Positions 33,141 through 43,926 of a stretch of 50,369 bases of DNA are shown piece by piece. The DNA comes from Kiritimatiellia bacterium (GTDB taxonomy: Bacteria > Verrucomicrobiota > Kiritimatiellia > RFP12 > UBA1067), in NCBI GenBank assembly GCA_017406465.1, contig JAFQYM010000048.1, positions 1 through 50,369 of the forward strand, read 5' to 3'. The position numbers and the translations under genes are program-made. Position 1 is the first letter of the stretch, and each line of letters starts with the position of its first letter. A model generated the notes under the pieces. The model did not search any database. It was not told the DNA's origin and saw only the letters and a program-made list of their open reading frames with translations.

Positions 33141-36100
33141 TTACCTGACGAAGAAAAGCGTGCCCATCGGCTTGATGTCAACGACGATATTGTCGCTCTC
33201 GTCGACCGAAACACTATTCACCCAGCTTGGGGTGCCTTCCACACGCGAGACAGCCGCGTCCGTGAACTTGCCGCCGGACGTGAGCACATGCTTTCCGCCA
33301 TTCAGGAACGCTGGCTGGACTCCTTCCACCTTGACCTTGATCGTGCCATTCGTCGTCACGCTGCCAGAGACCTCCAGCACGGGGTCAACCTTCCTCTCCG
33401 TGAAGTTGAACGCAAGCGTCGCGCCATCGTCAAGCGTCAGGTTGCCGCCGAGGGCAACCGTGCCAGACTGCGCGACCTTGAGCGTGCCGCCTTCCTGTAC
33501 AGTGATCGTGCCTGTCGTCGGGCACTTCCCCGCGTTGATTGCAAGCGTAGCACCATTGGCCACGGTAATCGGGTGGGTGTTATTGCCGCTATAGTAGTTG
33601 GCGCAGTTGTAGTTGACGAGCAGCGTTCCCGTGCCCGTCACCGTCATTGCAGCATCGCGCTCAAAGTGACCGTTAGACCCATCGCCGATCGTAATCGTGT
33701 GGGGATTTCCGTCGACTCCCGTCGTGTTGAACGCGCAAGTGCCATAGATGCCCACGCTCGCCGTGATGGAGAAGTCGGAGCCAAGCGGACGGAGCGCAAT
33801 CGGCCTGTCCCCATTAGTCCACAATCCCTTAGATCCAAAGAGGCCGTGATCGCCTATGATCCAGTTCGCCGTACCCGTGCCGCTTTCCGCGTTGAGGCGG
33901 AACGCCCAGACGTCGGAATTGGATGTCGCATTGTTGGCGACGCCCCGCGCCTGCACCACACCGCCGCCGGCGGTCTTCGAGTGGAAGAGGTAGCCGGTGA
34001 AGTCCGCCAGCGCGATGATGTCGCCCGTCACGACGAACTTGCCGCCCGCCGCGACGGTATTGACGACGTATTTGTTGCCGCTGCCAGAGAATTCAAGATC
34101 GTCGTCGAACGTGACTGTCGAGTTCTCGCCAACCGCGATCTTCGAAGTGTCGGTGATGGCCGCGAACGTGATTTCGCCTGCGAAGGTGACAGGGTTCGAG
34201 CCCATGGTGGCCGTGCCGAACTTCTTGCCGGCCGAGGCGCCCGTCAGGCTGATCGTCACGCCCGGAGGCGTCGCGCTGAAGTCGATGTTCTCGCCGGCGG
34301 AAGGAACGATGCCGTCCTCCCAATTGGCGGCCGTGTCGAAGTCGGAGTTTGCGGCAAGACCCGACCACACGCCGTGCCGCGCCGCGCCGTCGAACACCGC
34401 CCATATCTCGACGCGGCGGACGGAATAGGCGTTCGCGGTAAGCGTATCTGCCGCGCCGTCGCCTGCATTAGACGTAAACGTGTAGTCCATCGAGAAGTCC
34501 GACCCAAGAGTCGTGCTCTTCCCAAACGAGCCGATGCCGATGTCATCAACATACGAAGCCCTGCCGCCGCCCCAGCCATTCCACGCGAAGAGGACTTCGG
34601 CGTCGCTTTCGGACAGGATGCGATGGACCTGGAAGCAGCCGTATCCGCCGTCGGATTGCAAGGTATCGTTCCATCCGTATTTCCCGGCAACAACGTCGGC
34701 AGGGACTCCGTCGTTATCGTCCGACCCGCTGTAGTTGTGCCATGTACCCTCCACGACTCCGTTCACCGTATTGTCATTCGCCGCGACGTTGTGGATGGAC
34801 GGATCGTTGGAATAGACGTGCAGCTTCTCGGCCACGAAGTCGAGGTTCGCGCCCTCCCACGGGAAGTCGATGTCGCCGAGCGTCTTGCCCGTGGCGTCGA
34901 AGTCAACCCACACGTACCGGCGACGGCTCGTCCCCTTCCTGACGAGTTCCATGTAGTAGCCGACCTTCGAGACGGAGCGCGTGAGCGCCGAAGAGTTCTC
35001 CACAGTCGTATAGGGAGCGGACGTGAAGCAGTTCGTCGCTCCTGCCGCGCCAGTCTTCTCGATTGTGAAGACGCGTGTCATGCCAGAACGGTAGTCGGCG
35101 AGTTCCGCGACGTTCTCCGCGCCGAGGGCGACCTGATCCGCGTCCGTCACGGTCGCGTCCGGACCGCCGGAGATCGCCGTGAGCGGCAGCGCCTCCATGA
35201 GAGCGCCGGCGAACGCCTCGCCCGCCGCGACGCAGCCCTTCCAGTGCAGGTGCAGGTTGTCGGAGAGGAAGTTGCCGGACTCAGCGAGCGGAACCGCGTC
35301 AAAGAGGTCGAGCATCACGAAGTTGGCAGGGAGCCGGTTCGCCGCATAGTCCTCGCGCAGCAACGCGTTGAACGCGACGACTCGGGCGTGATTCTCGCTT
35401 TCAGCGCCGTTACGGTCGAGAATCGTCGCGCCGATCAGCTTGGCGTTCGGACGCTGAGCCGCCGTCTCGAACATGAGGTTCGTGTAGGCCGCATACGCCT
35501 CGTCCACAGGCGTGCCAGCGCCAAGGTCGTTCGTGCCGATTAGGAACGTAATCGCGTTGACGTCGCCCGCAATGTCGAGATAGACATGCATGTTGTCGCG
35601 CACTCCGCCGCGGTCGCCGCCCGTGATGATCCTCTCCGCGCTGATGCCGCTGTGCCACGACCAGTCATCGGGAATCCTCGTGTGCGAGCCGTCGTAGTTA
35701 GCGCGCTTCCACACGCCCAGCATCTTCGGCTTGTAGCCGTTCGCCGCGAGCCGTGCGGCGATTGTCGTGCGGTATTGCGGATAGAAGTCCTGCGTATCGC
35801 CGCTGTTGATGTTCACGCCCTGCGTAATTGAGTCGCCGACCGGAAGGATGCGTATTTCCTTCGCGTCGTGGTCATAGTTGCCAACAGTCAGAACAAGCTG
35901 CTTGCGTCCATACGTCGTGTCGGGCGCATCCTCGCTCGTGATGGCGTATGTCGCGCCCGGTGCGATGCTCGACGCGTCAAGGAGCGAGCTGAGGTCCGCC
36001 GGAAGGCTCGTGTCGTCGAAGTAGGTCATCAGCACAATGCGGCCAAGCGTCATGCCCGCGTAGTTTGGCGTCAGCACGAATTTAGTGCCGTTGCTGATGG

Positions 36101-39100
36101 TCAACGCACCTTCGTTCGTACCCCAGACGTAGATCGGCGTCTTGACCGGGTCGAAGACGATTCGGCCGTTCTCGGGAGACACGAGTGTTTCGATGTCGAA
36201 TCCGCCCGCGCCGACGATGATCGTGTCATCATCCACAGTGAACGTCGTCGTGCGCCTGTTCTCGACCTCCACGTAATTATGGAGCGGCGTGACGACGAGG
36301 TCGTAGCACGAGCCAGTCGTGTTGTAGGCGATTGCATACGACCTATCGGGGTCGGTCGGCGGCACGAGCGCCACCTTTTCGTCGGCCTGGTCGATAAGGC
36401 CAGTGAGCTGGAAGCGCGTGAGCTCATAGACCTTCGAAACATCCATGGCGGAGCAGTCGAAGCAGATTGCGCCGGACGAGCCAAGCTGCACGGGGGCGCC
36501 CGCGAGATACACCGCGCCATACTCGTTCGTGACAGGCGAATTGATGATTGCCGCACCGAGCACCGTCACAGTGTGCGCACCGTCCGCCTTGAACGTCACC
36601 GCAGCGGAACCGCCCACCGTGAACGTCTCAAGCGCGACGTCGGCATTCACTTCGATTTCAGCGGCAGCATCGACATCAAGCGTCGCGGAGGGGTTGTAAT
36701 AGACCTCTTCGACCGTCGTGCCGACGGGGACGTCGAACGTGCCCGCCGCGCCGTCTTTCGCCCAGGCGTCCGTCTCGGAGAAGCCGCCGTCCGCCGCGAC
36801 CGTGCGCGTATAGAGGCCGCCCTGCGAGACGTAGGGGTATTCCTCGAACACCGCCTCGGCCTGCGCCTCGGAAATCGTGTAGTCGAACATCCTAAGCACA
36901 TTCAGGTAGCCCGTTTGGGTTTGATCGTTCTTGTCTACGTTGTGGTAAATGCCAGCACCGTATATCTGTCCGCCGTGGTCGGAGCCGACCTGCATTCCGC
37001 CAGACGAAAGCGCAAATCCCTCGCCCGCGTCAAACTGGCCGCGCTTGACGCCATCGACCCACACCTCGAACACCGTGCCGAGCTTCTTGATCACATAAGC
37101 GTGGCGGGCCGTCGCCGCGTTCGGGACGGACGCCCTCACGCCGTTCGCCGCATCGACAACATTGGCGGTGTTCTTCGCGATCAGCACTTCGTCGTCGTTC
37201 TCAGTGGTGGTGATGAGGATGCCCACATTCCCGCTCGTACTCGCGCCCATGTGGAAAAATTCCGTGTTGTGCGAGGGCGACATGGTGCCGACGAGAACGA
37301 TCGTGAAGTTTCCCTGGGCTATCAAGGAGTCCGCGCCTGTAACCCACGGATGGTGCCGAATGTACGCGCCAGTCGTCTTGTCGGCGGCATTGTTGTTGAA
37401 CGTGACGGGCTTGAGGTCCGCATTCCAGCCGATGGTGAGGCCAGGCGCGGCGTACGCCTTTTCCGCCGTATTGGTGTAGGTAAAGTCGAACGCCGTGGAC
37501 GCGCCCGCGATCTGCGGCGTTTCCGTGAGCGTCATCGTGCCTTCCACGGGCACAACGTCGATGGACGTTCCGTTCGGACGCACCACGCGCACGTTCACAC
37601 CTGCCGCGCAGTCTGCAACCGTCATCGAGCCTTTGCCGAACTCCTCGCGCGTCTCGGCGACCTGCACGTAATAGGCCGCGCCCGCCGGAAGCGTCGGCAG
37701 CGTCGTAAACTCCGCGAGCGAACGAACGGTCTGGTCGGCTGGCGAGACGACGAACTTCTCGAACGTCGCCGGATAGAGGATCGTACCCGTCGCGGCAACG
37801 GTCACGTCGGAGGCGAGGTTCAGTTTCGCCTCGGTGAGAGCCGTACCGCGCAGGTCGATCGTGCCCATGTTGTTGAATGCGCCAACGGTCATGGACGTGA
37901 GCGAGTTGTCGGAAATCGCGAGTGTCGCGCCAGGAGCCGTCGCGAGCGTGAGCACTGCATCCGCGCCGTAGCCGTTCAAAGTGCCCGTCCCGGAGGCGAC
38001 GCCGACCGTGCCCGTGCCGGAAACGACCGCCGGAGCCGTCGCGCCCGCACCGAGCATCAACGTGCCATTCACGATAATGCCGCCATTCGCCGTCCACGTC
38101 TTGCCAGCCGCAATCGTCGCCGTCGCGCCAGAGACGACCGTAATCGTGCTGTTCGCCGGGGAGAGCGACGCACCGTCGCCGAGTATGACGCGTGTCAATT
38201 TGCCGCTTGGGATGTCTATCGTTCCCGTGAACGCCGAGACGTCCTTGAACACGTACCGCTGCGAGGTTCCAGTATCGGACTTGAACGTGCCGTCGCCCTT
38301 CAGCGTCGCGAACACCGTCTTGCCGTTATTCGAAAATCCGTTGCTCACCGTGAACGCAGGCGTCGCGCCATCATCGACGAGCTCAAGCGTCCCCAAACAC
38401 GTCATCTCGGAGTCGCCGTTGTTGAAGTAGCCAGTCACGCCCGTCAGACGAAGCGTGGAGTTCGCGCTTGCGAGGTTCTGCGCCAAGAGCCCGTTCATCG
38501 TGCCGTTCTTGAGCCACAGGACGCCGCTCCAAGCACTGTCGGTGAGCGTGACACCCGAAGGCGCCGCGCCGTATGTGAGCGTTCCGTCGCCCTTCACGAT
38601 GCCGGAAAGCTGCGACGCGCTTGCGACGACCGTCTGGCCCAAGCCCGCCGCCGTGATGTACTGCGCCAGGACGTTGCCACCCGCAAGCGTCAAAGTCTTC
38701 CCTTCCGCGACGTTGAACTTGATCGCGTAAACGTCAATGGCGGAGTCGAACGTAAGCGTCGTATCCTGGTTCACGTTGATGACGACCTGGTCGCCAGCCG
38801 TGAGCACAGCGGGAAGCGTCTTGTCCCAGTCAAGCGCGGAGAACGTCTTTGCACCACCGTCGGAGACTGTCGCCGTGTATGTAGTCGGCACGTATTCGAC
38901 AATCTGGATTGCCGCGATACAGCCGCGATACGTGAGCGACGAAGCACTGTCGCGATGTCCGACGATTGTCGCTGTGGAATTGTGTTGAAGAGGTGAAACG
39001 AGGTAATTGACGCCCTCGCGAAGCCCTCTGGCATTATGGGATGCAGCGGTATCACCCCATTTGACCGCACCTTCGACTGTACCATCCGCAACACCCGTAT

Positions 39101-41166
39101 AGTTCACACCGTTGATTGTCATATAGCCAAACTTGATGTCAGCGTTGTCCGTCGCAGCGTATGCCACCACGCGGTAGAACTCGTATGGAATGTTCTTGAC
39201 CGTCACTTGTACGGTCTTGTCAGATGTATTGTCGTCGATATACCCCGCACGCAAGTCCTTTGCGCCATTAAGGTTGTTGCAACTCCACGCTCCGGAGGCC
39301 TTATCTATCTTCACCGTTGCACCGCCAATCGTCGCCGTTCCGCCATTGGAGGCCGGCATATTCACCCATGCGGAGTAGGGAACGGCGTAGTCGCCGCCGC
39401 CGTAGCGCACGGACGAAGAAGTATCCAGATTCGTGTTACGCGTAAAATTCACGTTAATTGCGTTGCCGACAGGCTCGATAAGCCTGAAGTCGTAGGGGCT
39501 ATACAGCCCAGTCCCCGCATTGTTAGTGAGCGGATCGTTGCCGAACTTGTTGAGCGTAGTTCCGTCACCACTGTAGTTTGAATAGTTGCCGTCGGCAATC
39601 CTCGCATATACTCCAGCAGCATCCTCTGTGAATTCGACCTTGACGGCCTTGACGGCACTGGCGTCAATGGCCTGCAACTGATACGTCACCTTCCCGGACT
39701 CTTCCGTCCTGTTGAAGAACGTCGCCTCCACTCCGTCATCAGTAAACCAGTCGCCCATCAGCCTTGCGCGAATCGTGTGTGTGGCGAGGTCTGCGAGCGT
39801 CTTTCCGGGGAACACAAGCGTGGGCGTGGACTGGTTGATCTCGCCTCCGGTGTAGGCAACATTGGCCATCAAAGACTTCCCGTCGCCGGAAATGCTGAAC
39901 TCGGCTGTTCCAGCTACGCCCGACGCGATGGCGACCTTGAGCAAGTCGCTCTCCGAGAACGTGCCGTCGCCCGTAATCGTGATAAGCGTATGCGTACCAG
40001 CGGTGGAGGGGATAAACTTCAGCGTATTCAGACCGCTTCCAAGAAGCGCGTCTTTCTTCGCTGCGGTATCGACAAGAATGGTCGTCCCCGCCTCGATTGT
40101 CGTCCCGCCAGTCCAGCCGACGGCGCCCGAGAGCGTCACACTGCCGCCGCCCTTGAATGCCATGCCGCCGCCGGTGGATGAGGAGTCCTCGTTCATCGCG
40201 GGGGCAATCGTCACGGCCTTCGCATTAGTGTCTATCGTGCCGCCGCCGGCCTTGACGTTCACGGTGATGCCGCTGTCGATGAGATGATGGCTGCTGGGCA
40301 CATACACGCACTTGAGCGTCCCGCCGTTGAAGTTGAGCTTCATTGCGCCCGTTCCGCCGATGTTGGCGATGGTGGCGGTGGCCATCTCGCCGCCGTTGAG
40401 GTTGATCGTCTTCGCGTTGCTCGACTTTTCAAACTTCGTCCAGGTACTGACGTTCAACATACCGCCGTTCATGGTCAGCGTAGCGTCGCCGTTCGTCCCC
40501 ATCTTGACGTCTTTGGTTATATTCACAGTGCCGGAATCAACCGTGAGCGAACCACGATTCAGATAGAACTCAAGTGGGCTGTTGATCGTCGCACCGGCGA
40601 CCGTCATATGCCCGTGGTACTTGCCGTGACCCAAGAACCAATAGCTATGATTCGCACCAGACGCAAACGTTCCCGTCTCGAATCGCACGTATGCGTCACC
40701 TTCGCTTGCATTGCCGTCCTTGCTGCCGGTGTCGCCTCCATTGTACGCCGTGCCGATGTAAATTCCCTCCGCGTCTTTCCGATCTGTTGCATCTGTATCG
40801 CCACTCGTGAGGCCATTGTTGGCGTTTGACGCCCGCAGGACGATCGGCGCAGAAGCCGTGCCGCATTTGCAGAAGAACGTTCGCCAGTTGTTGGTGTGCG
40901 CGGCATTGAACGTGACAAGGTAGGCGCGATTGCCGCTCTTGAAATTATTGTTGAACTTGTCGCTTCGGAAATATGCGCCGTCATTTGTCGGCACCTTGTT
41001 GCCAGTGGTCCAGTTCGCGACAGTCCCCCAGTCGGAACTTGTCCCGCCTGCCCAGTAGCAGTCTGCGGCCTGCGCTACCTGCGCCGCCGCGAATGCGAAA
41101 AATGCGGCGAGGAGATAACTTACAGTTCTACCCCCCCCTACAAATATTACTAATTATGGTCATCAT
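33141..41166 (-). CDS. Giant secreted beta-repeat protein with embedded SGNH hydrolase; frameshifted start
   Basis: Translation should begin at ATG 41166, with AGGAG at 41174-41178, but a run of eight G (41131-41138) throws the frame into a stop after 12 codons. With seven G it encodes a full signal peptide: MMTIISNICRGG, RTVSYLLAAFFAFAAAQ, cleavage at VAQA-ADCYW. The protein would then have about 2674 residues; the open frame as sequenced starts only at GTG 40994. Residue numbers below use the repaired frame. It contains the W-rich N-terminal motif, beta-strand repeats, TPTLVFPGKT (about 445), a LamG-like domain (about 1240-1450), and an SGNH/GDSL hydrolase (about 1770-1985) with GDSIT, IGTNDLG and DNLHLHWKG. 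It ends MGTLFFVR. Likely a surface adhesin and esterase acting on acetylated glycans. Confidence 0.8.
41131..41138 (-). repeat. G8 homopolymer in the signal-peptide region (candidate phase switch)
   Basis: Eight C on the plus strand, read as eight G in the mRNA, 10 codons after the ATG. Seven or ten G would join the start and signal peptide to the 2617-codon frame; eight gives a stop. I noticed no other G or C run this long in the window. Slippage at such tracts is a classic mechanism of on/off switching of surface proteins; an assembly error is the alternative. Confidence 0.7.
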
Positions 41167-41282
41167 GTTTTATCTCCTGTTTTTAAGACCTTGTTTTGCC
41201 GCGTTTTTCGTGTGCCCTGAGGCATGTCAAAATCGCGCCTTCTAACTAGGCGCTCAATTGACCTACCTTCGCCACGCCACAC

Positions 41283-41291
41283 ATTATATCA
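41283..41291 (-). promoter_or_regulatory. Extended -10 promoter of the giant frameshifted gene
   Basis: Minus-strand TGA-TATAAT (TATAAT at 41283-41288), weak -35 TTGTAT (41307-41312). The predicted leader of about 110 nt contains a GCGCCT/AGGCGC hairpin (41235-41253) followed by TTTTG, possibly a regulatory stem. Confidence 0.5.
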
Positions 41292-41341
41292 AATTTCCCC
41301 CTCTGCATACAACTGGTTTTAACTTTGGTGGTTCCCCAAAT

Positions 41342-43780
41342 CTACTTGAACCGGCACTCAAGAATGCCGCCGGAGAAATCCTTCTGCAGCGAGATGTCGA
41401 TTCGCACCGCCTTGGCCTTTACGGGCTCGGGGAAGTCGATTACGCAGAACTTGTCCTTGGCCACTGGACCGTCAACGGCGACGGCCTGCCACGGCGCCTT
41501 TCCGTCCGCGCGCCACTGCACTCGCCATGATGCCGGCAGCCGGCAGCGGCCGCTTGGCTCGTCGTCGAACCAATAGACTTCCACGCCCTTTACTTCCTCT
41601 ACTTCGGTGAATGTGCATTCGGTCCACTCCTTAGTGCCAAGATGGTCCCAAAACGTGAGCCGAGGAATTGTCTTGTCGTCCGACGACTTTGGCAATATGC
41701 CGTCAATCGCGGCGCGCTTGCTGTCTGAAAAATTGCAGTGTGACGCCTTGACCGTCAAGGCGCGCGACGCATTTGCGTATTCGGTCGCCGTCGGGAACCA
41801 GGTCTGCATCTCGCCCGCGCCGCGATGACACCACGCAAAGTAGGGAATGAACTTGAGAGTCGTCTTCTCGAAGCTCGTCTTGTGGAGGCCGCGCCGCACG
41901 GAAGTCGCCGGCACGGTGAGGGCCGGATAGACATTCCCGAGAATCTCGCATGTCGTCAGAGAAAACGCGGCGTCCGCCGCCACGACCGCGTCAAGCACAC
42001 GCCCGTCGTTGTCCACTCCTTCCGCACAGTAGAGAATCGGCCCGCGCTCCACGGCGAGGCGGCCGCGGTCCTGCTTCACCGCGTCATGCGCCTTGATTCG
42101 CCTGACTGGCATGTTCATCGAAACTTCCACCACGTCGCCCTTCTTCCACGAACGGGAAATGGAGCAGTATCCCTTTTCTGGCGCAAAGGGAAACGCCTTG
42201 CCGTTCACCTTCACGGAGAAGTCGGCGAGCGTGCCTGGTTCTGTCTGTACATAGAGGTCGCTTGGAACGGGCCGCCCCGTGCACCAGCCAGGAACGCGCA
42301 CGTTGAGCGCGAACTTCGCACCGTCGGCCTCGGGGTCCACAGTGATGCGGACAGCACCGCTCCACGGATATTCCGTCTCCTGCGAGAGCCGCACGTCGCC
42401 GCCCGCGAGCGGCAGCTTTGCGTCGCTCGCCACGAAGAAGTTCACGTAAGCCGCGTCGCCGCGCTTGGCGTATGCGAACTGCGCGATCTGCGGAATGAAG
42501 CGGACGATGTTCACGGGGCAGCAAGAGCAGCCAAACCACTTCGAGCGCTTGTAGGAGCCCGCCGACGCAAGCGGATTCGGGTAGAAGAACTCGTCGCCGC
42601 CAAGCGAGATGCCGCTTAAGAAACCGTTGTATATCGTGCGTTCCATCACGTCCACGTATTTTGCGTCCCCGTGCATGAGGAACATGCGCTGGTTCCATAG
42701 GGCGTTCGCGATGGCGGCGCACGTCTCGAGATACGCCTCCTCGTTGGGCAGGTCGTAGTCGTCGCCAAACGCTTCGCCGGCGCTACCAAGGGATTTGTCG
42801 GCATAATTTACATGGCGATAGGCGCCGATGCCGCCGTTCAAGTGAAGCTTTCGCGAGACGACATTTTGCCAAATTGTGTCGATGGCCTTCATGTACGACA
42901 AATCGCCTGATAGAGCGGCGACGTCTGCCATGCCGCAATAGAGATAACCGGCGCGGACGGCGTGACCAAAGGCCTCAGTCTGCTCCACTACGGGCCGATG
43001 GTCCTGAAGGCCCGCGCCCCATGTGCACCGCAGGTCCTTGCGCCCGCGCAGGTCGAGCAGCGTCTTTGCGAGCGCGAGGTAGCGTTCTTCACCAGTGGTG
43101 CGATAAAGCTTACAGAGGGCAAGCTCGATTTCCTCATGCCCGGGCGGATCCTTGATTTGCGTCGCGCCAAAACCGAAGGTCCTGTCGATGAGGTCAGCGC
43201 TTCGAATCGCGACGTCGAGAAGCGTACGCTTGCCAGTGACCTTAAAATAGGCGACGGCGGCCTCGTACATGTGGCCGACGTTGTAGAGTTCGTGACTGCT
43301 GCCGATGTTGCTCCAGCGGGTCGGTCCCATCATGCCGTAGTTCACCTTGCCCTGCTCGTTCGTGCCATAGTTGAAGCCAAGCGTACGCGCGGTGTAGAGG
43401 TAGCCGTCGCGCTCCTGGGCTTTGGCGATGTTGGCGATTAGGTCGTCGAGATACTTCTCGATCTCCGGGTCCGGGTGAGTGGAGAGCGTATAGGCAGCGC
43501 CTTCTATGATCTTGTAAACGTCGGAGTCGTCGAACGGAATACCACGGAAGCCATGCCCGTCACGGTTGCCCGCCGCAACAAAATTATTGATGCGACCCGT
43601 CTCTTCGCTTTTCCGGAAGTCCGTTTGGACCGTCACTATGCGGTTTGTCTCGAAACGCGGCAGCCAAAAACCGGCGCGTATCGACACGTTCGTCATTTCA
43701 GCGGCCTGAAACGGATAGTCCCCTGCCGCACAAACCCCGGCCGCAAGCGCAGCCGCACAGAAAAGTGGTACCTTCAACAT
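41342..43780 (-). CDS. GH127 beta-L-arabinofuranosidase-like enzyme
   Basis: 812 residues with a Sec signal (MLKVPLFCAAALAAGVCAAG). GH127/DUF1680 features: FWLPRFETNR near the N-terminus, IIEGAAYTLSTHPDPE, GHMYEAAVAYFKVTGK, GYLYCGMADVAAL, the catalytic EEAYLETCAAIANALW (Glu and first Cys) and the Cys pair WFGCSCCPVNIVRF. The active-site Cys/Glu set of this zinc-cysteine glycosidase family is therefore complete. It probably removes terminal beta-L-arabinofuranose. Start 43780 is preferred over 43816 because the promoter lies between them and predicts a transcript starting at this ATG. A C-terminal beta domain of about 150 residues may bind sugar. Confidence 0.9.
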   Translation of the reverse strand: MLKVPLFCAAALAAGVCAAGDYPFQAAEMTNVSIRAGFWLPRFETNRIVTVQTDFRKSEETGRINNFVAAGNRDGHGFRGIPFDDSDVYKIIEGAAYTLSTHPDPEIEKYLDDLIANIAKAQERDGYLYTARTLGFNYGTNEQGKVNYGMMGPTRWSNIGSSHELYNVGHMYEAAVAYFKVTGKRTLLDVAIRSADLIDRTFGFGATQIKDPPGHEEIELALCKLYRTTGEERYLALAKTLLDLRGRKDLRCTWGAGLQDHRPVVEQTEAFGHAVRAGYLYCGMADVAALSGDLSYMKAIDTIWQNVVSRKLHLNGGIGAYRHVNYADKSLGSAGEAFGDDYDLPNEEAYLETCAAIANALWNQRMFLMHGDAKYVDVMERTIYNGFLSGISLGGDEFFYPNPLASAGSYKRSKWFGCSCCPVNIVRFIPQIAQFAYAKRGDAAYVNFFVASDAKLPLAGGDVRLSQETEYPWSGAVRITVDPEADGAKFALNVRVPGWCTGRPVPSDLYVQTEPGTLADFSVKVNGKAFPFAPEKGYCSISRSWKKGDVVEVSMNMPVRRIKAHDAVKQDRGRLAVERGPILYCAEGVDNDGRVLDAVVAADAAFSLTTCEILGNVYPALTVPATSVRRGLHKTSFEKTTLKFIPYFAWCHRGAGEMQTWFPTATEYANASRALTVKASHCNFSDSKRAAIDGILPKSSDDKTIPRLTFWDHLGTKEWTECTFTEVEEVKGVEVYWFDDEPSGRCRLPASWRVQWRADGKAPWQAVAVDGPVAKDKFCVIDFPEPVKAKAVRIDISLQKDFSGGILECRFK

Positions 43781-43786
43781 GAGGGC

Positions 43787-43816
43787 ATGATACCACATTC
43801 CTCGATGCAGAGTCAA
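43787..43816 (-). promoter_or_regulatory. Promoter of the GH127 gene, predicting a leaderless mRNA
   Basis: TTGACT (43811-43816), 18-bp spacer, TATCAT (43787-43792) on the minus strand. The ATG at 43780 lies 7 bp below the -10, where transcription should start. A CGGCG/CGCCG palindrome (43817-43830) touches the -35 and could be an operator. Confidence 0.6.
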
Positions 43817-43926
43817 CGGCGATTTCGCCGCCTGAATAATCTATTCAAGCATTATTCCACGGAACTTCGCGATATCCTCTTCCGTGAAACCAAGCGAATC
43901 GAGGATTCATACTGCACGGCACCGCA

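Noticed and set aside
32973..35543. An 856-codon plus-strand open frame
   Set aside because: Antisense to the 3' part of the giant gene and running across the repeat cluster and terminator; no recognisable protein.
35868..38996. A 1042-codon plus-strand open frame, rich in Arg, opposite the giant surface gene
   Set aside because: Antisense shadow: composition is Arg/Val/Asp-rich with no domain, and the minus-strand frame has clear LamG and SGNH features.
33141..40994. GTG at 40994 as the true start of the giant protein
   Set aside because: It has no ribosome site and no signal peptide, and it would discard the W-rich N-terminal motif that the frame upstream encodes.
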